Positions 34,866 to 43,063 of a DNA stretch of 64,000 nucleotides are shown piece after piece. The notes beneath the pieces were generated by a model that was given only the letters and a program-made list of their open reading frames with translations, searched no databases and had not been told where the DNA came from. The first letter of the stretch is position 1; each line of letters starts with the position of its first letter. Origin of the DNA: an uncultured Clostridia bacterium. GTDB taxonomy: Bacteria; Bacillota; Clostridia; UMGS1883. The DNA is taken from assembly GCA_947589005.1 (NCBI GenBank), contig CANPZO010000001.1, positions 124,001 through 188,000 of the forward strand, given 5' to 3'. The translations under genes were made by a program, and so were the position numbers.

Positions 34866-35313
34866 AAATGGGGCTGTAAAAAAATGGCGCAGATCTGCGT
34901 CGTCACAAGCTCGGTATCGCGTATTTCGATTGAGAAATCGAAACACGGCTTACCTCGCTGCGACTCCTTTTCCCCACAAAATCGGCTTCGCCGTTTTGCG
35001 GGGGCCCCATTTTAGCTGAATGACTTAATTTAAGGCAAGTTCGATTGGTTTATAATCAACCAATAAAAATAAAATAGTGTATTAATGAAGAAAATTCGCC
35101 CTTACGAGCGAATTTTCTCATTTTTATGTCCTTGAACTACGAACGAAAATCACCCTCGGCGTACCTGTGTACGCCGTCGGGAGGGCTTGCTCGGCGGCAG
35201 GGCCGCCTGCGCGAGCTGATTTTCGTTCGTTCTGCACGATTTTTTTGGACAGCCCCAGTGCCTCCAGATTACATAGTGAATCTTTCCGCGGCCCGATATT
35301 TTTATGAAATTAT
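34866..35313. other. intergenic region holding repeat copy B, between convergent PL11 and GH43-like genes
   Basis: 448 bases without a gene: the copy B repeat (34870-35275), with local hairpins TTTCGATT / AAATCGAAA (34936-34955), AAAATCGGC / GCCGTTTT (34978-34998) and GAAAATTCGC / GCGAATTTTC (35091-35116), and the structured core at 35140-35229. No conventional T-tract terminator for either gene was found, so these hairpins may serve that role. Confidence 0.65.
34870..35275. repeat. intergenic repeat, copy B
   Basis: Same left end as copy A (GGGGCTGTAAAAAAATGGCGC) and the same 150-bp right part; the middle differs and is longer. The right end is degraded (the TTTTTTACAGCCC of copy A appears as ATCTTTCCGCGGCCC). 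The core stem is perfect here (CGAACGAAAATCA with TGATTTTCGTTCG). Confidence 0.7.
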
Positions 35314-38300
35314 TTATTCGGCTTCCTCAATATATACACGTCTTGCCTCGTCGTTCCAGTTTACCTCGCAGCCGAAGCTCTCGGCAATGGCCCGAACGGG
35401 TACCATGGTGTTGTTATTGATTATCTGCGCGGGCACGTCCAGAGTCTTGGCCTCGCCGTTCACATAGAGCTGGTCGGAGCCAATAGCCAGGCTGATGGTC
35501 GTGTCGCCTCTGGAGGCGGTAACGGTGCGGGTGGCGTCGTCCCAGTTGACGTTCGCGCCCATAGCTTCAAAGATGGCGCGGAGAGGAACGAGGGTCCTGC
35601 CGTTTACGATAACGGGCTTCTGTCCGTAGGAGTCAAATTCAATGTTTTTGCGGTCGTAGCCCACAAGTATCTCCTGTCCCAGCGGAACATTTTCGTCCAC
35701 ATGGCCCACGGGCTTGCCGTAGATGGCTACCTCCTGAGGCTTGCCGCCCCAAAGAGCGGAGGCGTTGCCGCCCTGGATATTCTTGACGTCCTCGACGGTT
35801 ACCTTTACATATCTGTAAGGAGTTGTGTCGGTAACCCAGCCCACATGGAAGCCGCCGTCGTCATAGTCGTTATCGGTAACATTGGCTATCTCGGTCCATG
35901 TGTTCATGTCGTTGCTGCCGTAAGCCCTATAATAGGAGGCGCAAACGCTGCCCATATAGATGTCGTTGGTGAGGTTGACCTCGGTGATGACCGTGGGTAC
36001 CTCAAGGTCTACCACGATATCGAAGGGAACGCTGTCCACCTCGGCCACAGGCGAGGATTGAAGCTGAAGGTTGTCAGTGAGCTCGGGAGCCTCGCGGCCA
36101 TTGATGGTGGCCTTCTTGCCGAGGGATACGTACTCGCCGGACTGAACGGCGATGGCGCCCCAGTAGGGGTCATATTCCATACGGTAGCACCAGCTTCCGG
36201 TGGCTACACCGTTGTTGATGGCCAAATCAAAGAAACGCTGGTAGTTATTCTTTCTCCATCCGCCGCTCTGACCCCAGTTGTAGCCGTGTCCGCGCTGAAC
36301 CACACGTCCGGACTCGCTGCCGTAGCCCCATACGCCGTTGGCCTGAGTGCCGAAGGTAGAGGTGTTGGCCACCTCGCGCAGGGGACTCCAGGGCTGGTTG
36401 AGGGCGGGGCTGCTGGAATAGCGGGCCTGGCTCTGGAACCATCCGTTGGTGGTGGAGGTGTACACGTAGTAGGCGTTGCCGTCATGGAATACGGAGGGCG
36501 ACTCCTGATGCTGACCCTTAAGAATTATGTTGGTGACCTCTTCGGGAACTACCCAGTTGTCCTGAAGCTTGAGTATCATCATATCCTGATTGTTGTTGGT
36601 GGCGCTGAAGGTATAGAGATCGTGACCGTCAACAAAGCGTACCATATCACGGGAATCGTGACCGAAAGGACGGCCCACGTACCAGCCGGAAAGCTGGTTG
36701 GTGCCGGCGTTGTCATACAGCTCGTACTGCTCAAGCTGGTCCATATGGTTGATGATATTGCCGGTGGCGGGGATAACGTAGAAGGGTTCCACCTCATGGT
36801 CGCCCTTGCCGGGCTGGAAGGTGGCAAAGAACAGCTTGGAGCAGGCAAAGCCGGGGCCCTCCGCATGGGAGGAGAAGGAAATGGTTTCGCCGTCGTACTT
36901 AAGGCCGTTCTGTTTGCCCTCCATACGGATATCCACAAAGATGGGATAAGCGTAGGTCCACTCCTCGGGCCAGTTGAAGCCGTCGTCGCTTTCCTTGTAG
37001 CGGATAGCCATTACGGAGCAAGCCTTGTCGAAGTTGGCCAGATCCTCGGCGCTGGTGAAGCCCAGGGACATGAAGGTCTCCTTGTTGATACCGTCAAGGC
37101 CGACGCTGTAATACTTGTCGCCTATGTGGTAACCGCTGGGAGAAGGCTCAACTATGCGGTTGGGGTCCTCGTTGGGCTTCCATCCGCCGTTTACGTTGTC
37201 GTCATAGCCGTTTGAGTTGGCGACGTTGATGGCAAAGGTGAGGGTGGTGTTGGTTGTGCCGGTGACAAGCTCCTTCCCGTCCGCGTCGTAAGCCTTTACG
37301 GTGTAGGATATGTTCTTGTTGATGGGCAGGTCATACTCGTCATAGCAGTCGCCGATGGCCGTGCCGATGAGAGCGCCGTCCCTGTATATCTCGTACTTCT
37401 TGGCGCCCGGATACATGGGCCAGCCTATCTTGATATTGTTGACGGTGTTCTCGCCCTCTATGCGGTAAGCCGAGGCGGTGGCGGCCCAGGGCTTGTTGTA
37501 TACCCAAGCCTCGACCATTCCGCTCATAATACCGCTGGAGGAAATGCTCCTGGCCTTTACATGAGCGGTGCCGTCGGCATAGAAGGGGCCGGTATACCTT
37601 GCGCTCGCGGTCGTGGGATCGGTGCCGTCAAGCGTGTAGTAAACATGACCCTCGGAATAGTGAGCGATGGTGATGGGCTCGAAGGTGTCAACGAGATAGC
37701 TCTCGCTGCCGCCGCTTACGTTCATCACGGGAGCGGTGTAGCCCGCCATGTACTCGTCGATGTCCTGAGCGGTCAGCGCCCGCCCGAACACATAAACATT
37801 GTCTATAAGGCCGGAGCCGGAAACGCTGAGGCCGGTAAAGCCCGCAAGGGCGCCGGCGGCGTCATATTCGCCGGGGCCGGAAACAAGCTCTCCGTTCACA
37901 TAAACGTCTATCTTGCCGGGCGCATAGGCCACAACCACCTTTTTCCACTCGTGAGCGGTCACCGGAGCGGCAACACTGCCCTCGGGGGCGGAAGCGGTGA
38001 CGGCGGCGCCGTCGTCGGCGATGGTGAAGTGACCGCCGGCGTCCTTAACCGTGAGCTGGCTGTCGGGGGCGGTCTTGCTGTCGAAGGATATCGTGAAGGA
38101 GCCGATAGCCACGGCGTTGATGAAATTCAAATTCATTCCGCCGCCGGGATTTACGGCGTTGCCGTAGCACTCCTTGGATTCCTCCGCCGCTCCGCCGGAA
38201 ATCGAGGCCCCCACGGGGTCCTTGTCAAAATCCGCGGAAGCCAGCATACAGTCGCCGGCGTCAAGAGGCAGCACCGAAACGGTATAGGTCTTGCTGTTGC

Positions 38301-39246
38301 CGTTAAAGCTCATCGTGAGCTGTACGTCCTTGGGAGGCTGGCCGTAGTCGGGACGGTTGGTAAGCCCGCTGACGGGGTCAAGGGCCGTTATGTCCGCGGA
38401 CTCCCACGTAAGGCCGGCGAAACTGGGAAGGTCGATGCCGTTCCTTATCTTCATGCCGTCAAGAGAGGCGGTTTGCTTCAGAAGGTTGTCCCAGATGGCG
38501 GGAGCGTTGGCCTCAACGTCGATGTCCACGGTTATCTTTAGGTTCTGAAGGCCCATGGCGGCGTACTGGTTGTTCCACTGGCCAAGATTGGCCTTAATGC
38601 TGCCGATACCATTGACGGAGGCAACACTGTCGGTGGCCACGACTTTGCCGTTGCTTGTATATGTAACGGTCCAGCCCGAGCCGCTCTTAACCGCGGTAAT
38701 ATTCATGCTCGTGCCGCGGAGGGCGTATACCGCGTCCTTGCCGTCCGCATAGGCGGCGGCGCTGCTTCCGCCGCTGCCGGCGCAGGCTTTGACGCCCTGG
38801 TCGTAGTATACGGTGGCAAAGGGATTGCCGTCCAAATCGTTAAAGGTCCAGGTCTGGTAGTTATTGTCCTCGTCCTGCATGGCGAAGGTGTAGTCAATAA
38901 CTATTTTTTCCGCACCGGCGCTTATCTCGCTGCCGGAAACATTGGCGGTAAGGTTTTCGTCATTACCGTTCTGACGCTGTCCCACACGCCAAAACATAAG
39001 AGCGCCCGGGCCCCAGGGGTCGGTGTTCCAGGTGCCGTTTTCGCTCCACTGAGAGCTGAACACAGCGCCCTGATCCCCGCTCCATCCGTACTCGTCAAGG
39101 GGGATGTCGCCGTGAACGCTCGTGTCAATGAGCGAAGCGTCGAACAGTACATAGCTCCCCAACGCCGCGCTGGCCGTAATGGCGAGCATCGGCACGCAGG
39201 AAACTATCATAGCCAGAACAATGGCCATTGACAAAAATTTTTTCAT
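35314..39246 (-). CDS. secreted multidomain GH43-like glycoside hydrolase with stalk anchor
   Basis: 1310 residues. Signal peptide (KKFLSMAIVLAMIVSCVPML), galactose-binding-like region (about 30-240), a linker, a LamG/concanavalin-like module (about 330-500), a chitobiase C-terminal-like module with VYYTLDGTDPTTASARYTGP (about 530-580), a fibronectin-III-like stretch (about 590-670), a beta-propeller catalytic region (about 675-1060; HQESPSVFHDGNAYYVYTST is a GH43-style blade), an F5/8C-like module (about 1065-1200) and two stalk repeats (1210-1310; VNGRTLVPLRAIFEAMGANV, NNNTMVPVRAIAESFG). I infer arabinan or galactan side-chain cleavage from the fold and neighbours; catalytic residues were not assigned. 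Promoter at 39282-39310. Confidence 0.7.
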   Translation of the reverse strand: MKKFLSMAIVLAMIVSCVPMLAITASAALGSYVLFDASLIDTSVHGDIPLDEYGWSGDQGAVFSSQWSENGTWNTDPWGPGALMFWRVGQRQNGNDENLTANVSGSEISAGAEKIVIDYTFAMQDEDNNYQTWTFNDLDGNPFATVYYDQGVKACAGSGGSSAAAYADGKDAVYALRGTSMNITAVKSGSGWTVTYTSNGKVVATDSVASVNGIGSIKANLGQWNNQYAAMGLQNLKITVDIDVEANAPAIWDNLLKQTASLDGMKIRNGIDLPSFAGLTWESADITALDPVSGLTNRPDYGQPPKDVQLTMSFNGNSKTYTVSVLPLDAGDCMLASADFDKDPVGASISGGAAEESKECYGNAVNPGGGMNLNFINAVAIGSFTISFDSKTAPDSQLTVKDAGGHFTIADDGAAVTASAPEGSVAAPVTAHEWKKVVVAYAPGKIDVYVNGELVSGPGEYDAAGALAGFTGLSVSGSGLIDNVYVFGRALTAQDIDEYMAGYTAPVMNVSGGSESYLVDTFEPITIAHYSEGHVYYTLDGTDPTTASARYTGPFYADGTAHVKARSISSSGIMSGMVEAWVYNKPWAATASAYRIEGENTVNNIKIGWPMYPGAKKYEIYRDGALIGTAIGDCYDEYDLPINKNISYTVKAYDADGKELVTGTTNTTLTFAINVANSNGYDDNVNGGWKPNEDPNRIVEPSPSGYHIGDKYYSVGLDGINKETFMSLGFTSAEDLANFDKACSVMAIRYKESDDGFNWPEEWTYAYPIFVDIRMEGKQNGLKYDGETISFSSHAEGPGFACSKLFFATFQPGKGDHEVEPFYVIPATGNIINHMDQLEQYELYDNAGTNQLSGWYVGRPFGHDSRDMVRFVDGHDLYTFSATNNNQDMMILKLQDNWVVPEEVTNIILKGQHQESPSVFHDGNAYYVYTSTTNGWFQSQARYSSSPALNQPWSPLREVANTSTFGTQANGVWGYGSESGRVVQRGHGYNWGQSGGWRKNNYQRFFDLAINNGVATGSWCYRMEYDPYWGAIAVQSGEYVSLGKKATINGREAPELTDNLQLQSSPVAEVDSVPFDIVVDLEVPTVITEVNLTNDIYMGSVCASYYRAYGSNDMNTWTEIANVTDNDYDDGGFHVGWVTDTTPYRYVKVTVEDVKNIQGGNASALWGGKPQEVAIYGKPVGHVDENVPLGQEILVGYDRKNIEFDSYGQKPVIVNGRTLVPLRAIFEAMGANVNWDDATRTVTASRGDTTISLAIGSDQLYVNGEAKTLDVPAQIINNNTMVPVRAIAESFGCEVNWNDEARRVYIEEAE

Positions 39247-39281
39247 GCTGTTTCTCTCCTTTTCAGTTATATTATGATGTA

Positions 39282-39314
39282 ATTATACCACAGAAACTTT
39301 GGTATGTCCATACC
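39282..39314 (-). promoter_or_regulatory. promoter of the GH43-like gene with overlapping palindrome
   Basis: Minus strand TGGACA (39305-39310), 17 nt, TATAAT (39282-39287). GGTATGTCCATACC (39301-39314) is an inverted repeat over the -35 and may be an operator. Confidence 0.55.
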
Positions 39315-39371
39315 CAATTTAATAAAATTTAATTTTTATTGCAAATTTGTAAAATCTTGAAAGATAGTCCT

Positions 39372-39400
39372 TGACTAAACTCAAATTTCATAGTATAATA
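39372..39400 (+). promoter_or_regulatory. galT-galK promoter
   Basis: TTGACT (39372-39377), 17 nt, TATAAT (39395-39400), 37 nt before the galT start; divergent from the GH43-like promoter about 60 bp away. Confidence 0.75.
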
Positions 39401-39436
39401 TTTACATAAATCAATTTACTATATGAGGTGATTTTT

Positions 39437-40420
39437 ATGGCAGAATTACGTTGGCATCCTCTCACAAAGGATTGGATCATGATTGCGTCTCACAGGCAGA
39501 ACAGGCCCCAGATGCCCAAGGATTGGTGTCCCTTCTGTCCCGGCCCGGACAACGACAAGGTGCCCAAGTCCTTCGACGTCTATGAATATGACAACGATTT
39601 CCCCGCGCTGATGCAAAATCCTCCCGTTCCGGACGACGTGGAAACAAATATTTATAAGGTAAGACCGGCCTACGGCAAGTGCGAGGTAATACTTTACTCT
39701 CCCGAGCACACCGTGACCCTGCCCGAGCTGCCGGTAGACCATGTCCGCAAGCTGGTGGATTTGTGGGTGGAGAGGTTCGAGGCCCTTCGCGCCGACAAAA
39801 ATATCAAGTACGTATTCATTTTTGAGAACCGCGGCGCGGTGGTGGGCGTTACCATGCCCCATCCCCACGGCCAGATATACGGCTACAGCGTTGTGCCCAA
39901 GAAGCTGGAGCTTGAGCTTCAGTCCTGCAAGGAGCACCACGACGAGACAGGCCGCTGCCTTATCTGCGACATGATACACGACGAGGTCGAGGACGGCCGC
40001 CGAGTTATCTTCGAAAACGAGGACTTCATCGTCTTTCTCCCCTTCTTCAGCGAGTATCCCTACGGCATTTACATCGCCGCCAAGAGCCACAAGCAGTATA
40101 TCAGCGAGTTCAACGACCGTGAAAAGGACAATCTGGCCAAGGCCGTAAGAGAGGCCGCCGGTACGCTGGACAGTCTTTTCGGCTACACCTTCCCCTACAT
40201 GATGTGTATGTACAACGGCCCCGTCAATTACGGCGAGGACACCAGTGAAAACTATCACTTCCACATAGCTTTCTATCCTCCCATGCGCAGCGCCGACAAG
40301 CAGAAGTTCAACGCCTCCAGCGAGACCGGCGCATGGGCCCACTGCAATCCCACCGCTCCCGAGGCTACCAGCGTCGAGCTGAGAGAAGCGTACAAAAGAT
40401 TTAAGGAGAGTGACAAGTAA
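39437..40420 (+). CDS. galT: galactose-1-phosphate uridylyltransferase
   Basis: 327 residues, class I GalT of the HIT superfamily. Transfers UMP between UDP-glucose and galactose-1-phosphate in the Leloir pathway. The nucleophile motif is VGVTMPHPHGQIYGYS (HPHGQ). Zinc-site cysteines occur as WCPFCPG and CLICD. ATG 39437 follows GAGGTGAT. It ends in TAA immediately before the galK ATG, so the two are in one operon. No galE or galM is present nearby. Confidence 0.96.
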   Translation: MAELRWHPLTKDWIMIASHRQNRPQMPKDWCPFCPGPDNDKVPKSFDVYEYDNDFPALMQNPPVPDDVETNIYKVRPAYGKCEVILYSPEHTVTLPELPVDHVRKLVDLWVERFEALRADKNIKYVFIFENRGAVVGVTMPHPHGQIYGYSVVPKKLELELQSCKEHHDETGRCLICDMIHDEVEDGRRVIFENEDFIVFLPFFSEYPYGIYIAAKSHKQYISEFNDREKDNLAKAVREAAGTLDSLFGYTFPYMMCMYNGPVNYGEDTSENYHFHIAFYPPMRSADKQKFNASSETGAWAHCNPTAPEATSVELREAYKRFKESDK

Positions 40421-41605
40421 ATGACCATAGCCGAGCTTAAGAAGGAATTTGTGAAACACTACGGCGGAGACGAGAGCGACGTGCGCATATTCATGAGTCC
40501 CGGCCGCGTCAACCTCATCGGCGAACACACCGATTATAACGGGGGCTATGTGTTCCCCGCGGCCCTGACCATGGGCACCACCATAGCCGTAAGGCGGATA
40601 CCCGAAAATGTAATCCGCCTTCGCGCCACCGACCTCCCCGACTTTGTGGAGGCCGACATAAACAACCTTGACGCCTACCGCGACCTCAAATGGGGCAACT
40701 ATCAGATAGGCTGCGCCGTCGAGCTTCAGAAGCGGGGCTACGAGATACTGGGCTGCGAGATGCTCTTCCACGGCAACCTGCCCTACGGCGGCGGCCTCAG
40801 CTCCTCGGCCTCCATCGAGGTTTCCACCGCCCTTGCGCTGGCCACCTTTTCCAATGAGAAAAAGGGCATAACCGAGCCCGTGAACATGATTGAGATGGCC
40901 CAGGTGGGCCAAGGCTCGGAGTGCAACTACTGCGGCGTAAACTGCGGCATCATGGATCAGTTTGCCTCGGCCATGGGTCAGAAGAACCACGTTATCTTCC
41001 TCAACTGCAAGGATTTGAGCTATGAGATAGTTCCCCTTGAGATGGACGGCTATAAGATAGTCATCGCCAACACCAACAAAAAGCGTTCTCTCGCGGACAG
41101 CAAGTACAACGAGCGCCGGGCTCAGTGCGAGGCCGGTCTCGCCGCCCTCCAAAAGGCCATTCCCGAGGCCACCTGCCTTGGCGACATATCCATGGAGCAG
41201 TTTATCCAGTACAAGCACCTCATCGAGGACGAGGTTATCCGCAACCGGGTTGAGCACGTCATTTCCGAGGACAACCGTGTGCTGCTCAGCATCGAGGCAC
41301 TCAACAGCGGCAACGTCATCGAGTTCGGACGCCTGATGAACGGCAGCGGCGACAGCCTCCGCGACCTTTACGAGGTTACCGGCAAGGAGCTGGACACCCT
41401 CGTTGAGGAGGCGCGGAAGATAGACGGCACTATCGGAAGCCGCATGACCGGCGCCGGCTTCGGCGGATGCACGGTTTCCATCGTCCGTGAGGACGCCGTG
41501 AACGAGTTCATCGAAAAGGTGGGCAAGGCATACGAGGAAAAGATAGGCTACGCCGCGTCTTTCTACGTTGACAACGTGGGCGACGGCGGACACGAAATAA
41601 AATAA
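40421..41605 (+). CDS. galK: galactokinase
   Basis: 394 residues, GHMP kinase. Phosphorylates galactose with ATP. Signature motifs: SPGRVNLIGEHTDYNGGYVFPAAL (galactokinase signature), LPYGGGLSSSASIEVSTAL (ATP-binding) and GSRMTGAGFGGCTVSIV (GHMP C-terminal). Starts at the base after the galT stop; SD (AAGGAGAGTGAC) lies inside the end of galT. Its stop codon is inside a (ATAAA)5 run, and a terminator follows at 41630-41655. Confidence 0.97.
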   Translation: MTIAELKKEFVKHYGGDESDVRIFMSPGRVNLIGEHTDYNGGYVFPAALTMGTTIAVRRIPENVIRLRATDLPDFVEADINNLDAYRDLKWGNYQIGCAVELQKRGYEILGCEMLFHGNLPYGGGLSSSASIEVSTALALATFSNEKKGITEPVNMIEMAQVGQGSECNYCGVNCGIMDQFASAMGQKNHVIFLNCKDLSYEIVPLEMDGYKIVIANTNKKRSLADSKYNERRAQCEAGLAALQKAIPEATCLGDISMEQFIQYKHLIEDEVIRNRVEHVISEDNRVLLSIEALNSGNVIEFGRLMNGSGDSLRDLYEVTGKELDTLVEEARKIDGTIGSRMTGAGFGGCTVSIVREDAVNEFIEKVGKAYEEKIGYAASFYVDNVGDGGHEIK

Positions 41606-41621
41606 AATAAAATAAAATAAA
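41595..41621 (+). repeat. (ATAAA)5 microsatellite across the galK stop codon
   Basis: Five tandem ATAAA units; the T positions are 41598, 41603, 41608, 41613 and 41618. The galK TAA is the second. Contraction or expansion by one unit changes only the 3' end and would leave a stop codon in the same frame or nearby. Confidence 0.9.
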
Positions 41622-41629
41622 CAAGCGAA

Positions 41630-41655
41630 GCGGGGCCGCCATGGCCCCGTTTCTT
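41630..41655 (+). terminator. galT-galK terminator
   Basis: GCGGGGCC / GGCCCCGT stem with a 5-nt loop, followed by TTCTT. Confidence 0.7.
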
Positions 41656-41692
41656 AAAATAAGTGAAAAAAATAAGTAAAAAACAGAGTTGA

Positions 41693-41899
41693 ATGAAAAT
41701 GAAAAAAATCTTATGCGTTATCCTATCGCTTTCAATGCTTTTGTCCGCCGTTCCCGCCTTGGCGTCAGATTACGCTGACATCTCCCTGCTCCCCGCCCAC
41801 GTCCGGCAGCTGGTGAAGGAGTTCGAGGCCAGGGACTACGGCGACGAGGTGTACCAGGCTTTTATTCACGACCCCGTTGACTTTAGGGGTTGCGTGTAG
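41693..41899 (+). pseudogene. truncated secreted-protein ORF
   Basis: 68 codons: a signal peptide (KKILCVILSLSMLLSAVPALAS) and about 40 residues (YADISLLPAHVRQLVKEFEAR) ending at two stops in a row. It looks like the 5' fragment of a longer extracellular enzyme gene. The in-frame sequence after the stops (WENDKSAFAEAMKRCVFI) has no similarity I recognise. No good SD is seen. Lower confidence: it could be a short secreted peptide. Confidence 0.4.
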
Positions 41900-42118
41900 T
41901 AGAATTGGGAGAACGACAAATCGGCATTTGCAGAGGCAATGAAGCGTTGCGTTTTTATCACGTCAACAAGAATTGCCATCGCGTAAAAAAGCGTGGAATT
42001 TATCAAATGTTTCTTGCGGGCGACAAATTTCCAATAAAAGTTGGTTGAAAGAAATCCCAGAATATGCTATAACTTTATTGTGATCACAAAACCAAATTAC
42101 ATATTGGAGGAATAGCTT

Positions 42119-42484
42119 ATGAATTTTAATGAGAAATTGATTAACTTGCGAAAAAAAAAGGGCCTTTCGCAAGAAGAACTGGGTGCGGAGATAAAGGTTT
42201 CCCGCCAGACAATTTCAAAATGGGAGTCCTGTCAATCTTACCCTGATTTTCAGCGTCTCGTCCTTTTGAGCGATTACTTTGGTTTAACTCTCGACGAGTT
42301 GGTAAAGGATATTGATGTAGAGGAGGTCAGAGACAAAAACATAAACAGCGAAAAGCTCAATTCAATATACAATGACGTAAATACTGCGAAAAATATCTTT
42401 AAGTGGTATTTGATAATTGGTGGAAGTATCGCTGCTATTGTCATCTTGATTATCGCTTATTTTTTTATCATCACAATATTTTAG
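42119..42484 (+). CDS. XRE-family regulator with C-terminal membrane anchor
   Basis: 121 residues. N-terminal helix-turn-helix of the Cro/CI type (about 3-60: EKLINLRKKKGLSQEELGAE, then VSRQTISKWE), a linker rich in Asp/Glu/Lys, and a C-terminal membrane helix (about 97-120, IIGGSIAAIVILIIAYFFII). Such membrane-tethered XREs are frequent in Firmicutes, usually beside small exporters. GGAGGA precedes the ATG. Base use is AT-richer than neighbours, suggesting more recent arrival. A terminator-like hairpin follows at 42657. Confidence 0.88.
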   Translation: MNFNEKLINLRKKKGLSQEELGAEIKVSRQTISKWESCQSYPDFQRLVLLSDYFGLTLDELVKDIDVEEVRDKNINSEKLNSIYNDVNTAKNIFKWYLIIGGSIAAIVILIIAYFFIITIF

Positions 42485-43063
42485 GTAGCAGCACTTGTGG
42501 GTGAAAAGCATTTTTTGATAGATAGAGTGATTTAATTCAGTACCACCATATTAACAACTTACTGTTTGGTGGGATAATGTCAAGGAACAGCGGGAAGATT
42601 TTTACGCAGTAAAAACACTCTGCCCTTGACATTATGATAAGTGAATATAATATTTTGAGGGGCAAGCCAAAACGCTGGCTTGCCCCTCCTTTTTCACAAA
42701 AGGCCACGTTCGCGTCGCCTGCTTCGGGCCTAAAGCGGCCCTCGCTGCGGTTTTGGCTCACTACCAACCTTTTGCGAGGTTTTTGTCCGTCATGAGGGAC
42801 GGCGATCATGGGCCCCCCGCAAAGCCGACAGACTTTGTGGGGAAAAGGAGGAGCAGCCGAACGAGCCAAACGGCGACTTTTTTGCAAAGCATAAAAAGTC
42901 GCCGCAAGCGAAGTCAGGCTTGCGACGACGTAAGGCGGCTTGCCCGGGGGCCGCCGAAAAAATTTAAAAGAAATCTGAACAAGCGATGTTACACCTGTTC
43001 AGATATTGTTCTGCACGATTTTTTTGTACAGCCCCCGTGCCTCCAAATTACATAGTAAGTTTT
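42485..43063. other. intergenic region with nested inverted repeats and repeat-family remnant
   Basis: 579 bases without a gene. From left: a 12-bp inverted pair, ATAATGTCAAGG / CCTTGACATTAT (42573-42635), enclosing a TTTTTAC / GTAAAAA hairpin; a terminator at 42657-42695; hairpin GTCGCCGCAAGC / GCTTGCGACGAC (42898-42928); and at 43008-43063 a third copy of the right-hand part of the intergenic repeat family (CTGCACGATTTTTTTGTACA then GCCCCCGTGCCTCC). Confidence 0.6.
42657..42695 (+). terminator. terminator after the XRE gene
   Basis: GAGGGGCAAGCC / GGCTTGCCCCTC, 12-bp perfect stem with an 8-nt loop, then CTTTTTC. Confidence 0.8.

Larger units (their letters stand above)
41606..42118. other. 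galK 3' flank and degenerate region
   Basis: Contains the galK terminator, the truncated ORF (41693-41899) and 41900-42118, which has scattered stops and lower GC than its surroundings. It also carries the promoter of the XRE gene, which was not resolved; AGGAGG-like GGAGGAA lies before that ATG. Confidence 0.5.

Noticed and set aside
39446-41593. 715-codon open frame on the minus strand over galT-galK
   Set aside because: It mirrors two certain genes; long antisense frames arise here from GC-rich third codon positions. No SD, and the translation has no domain pattern.
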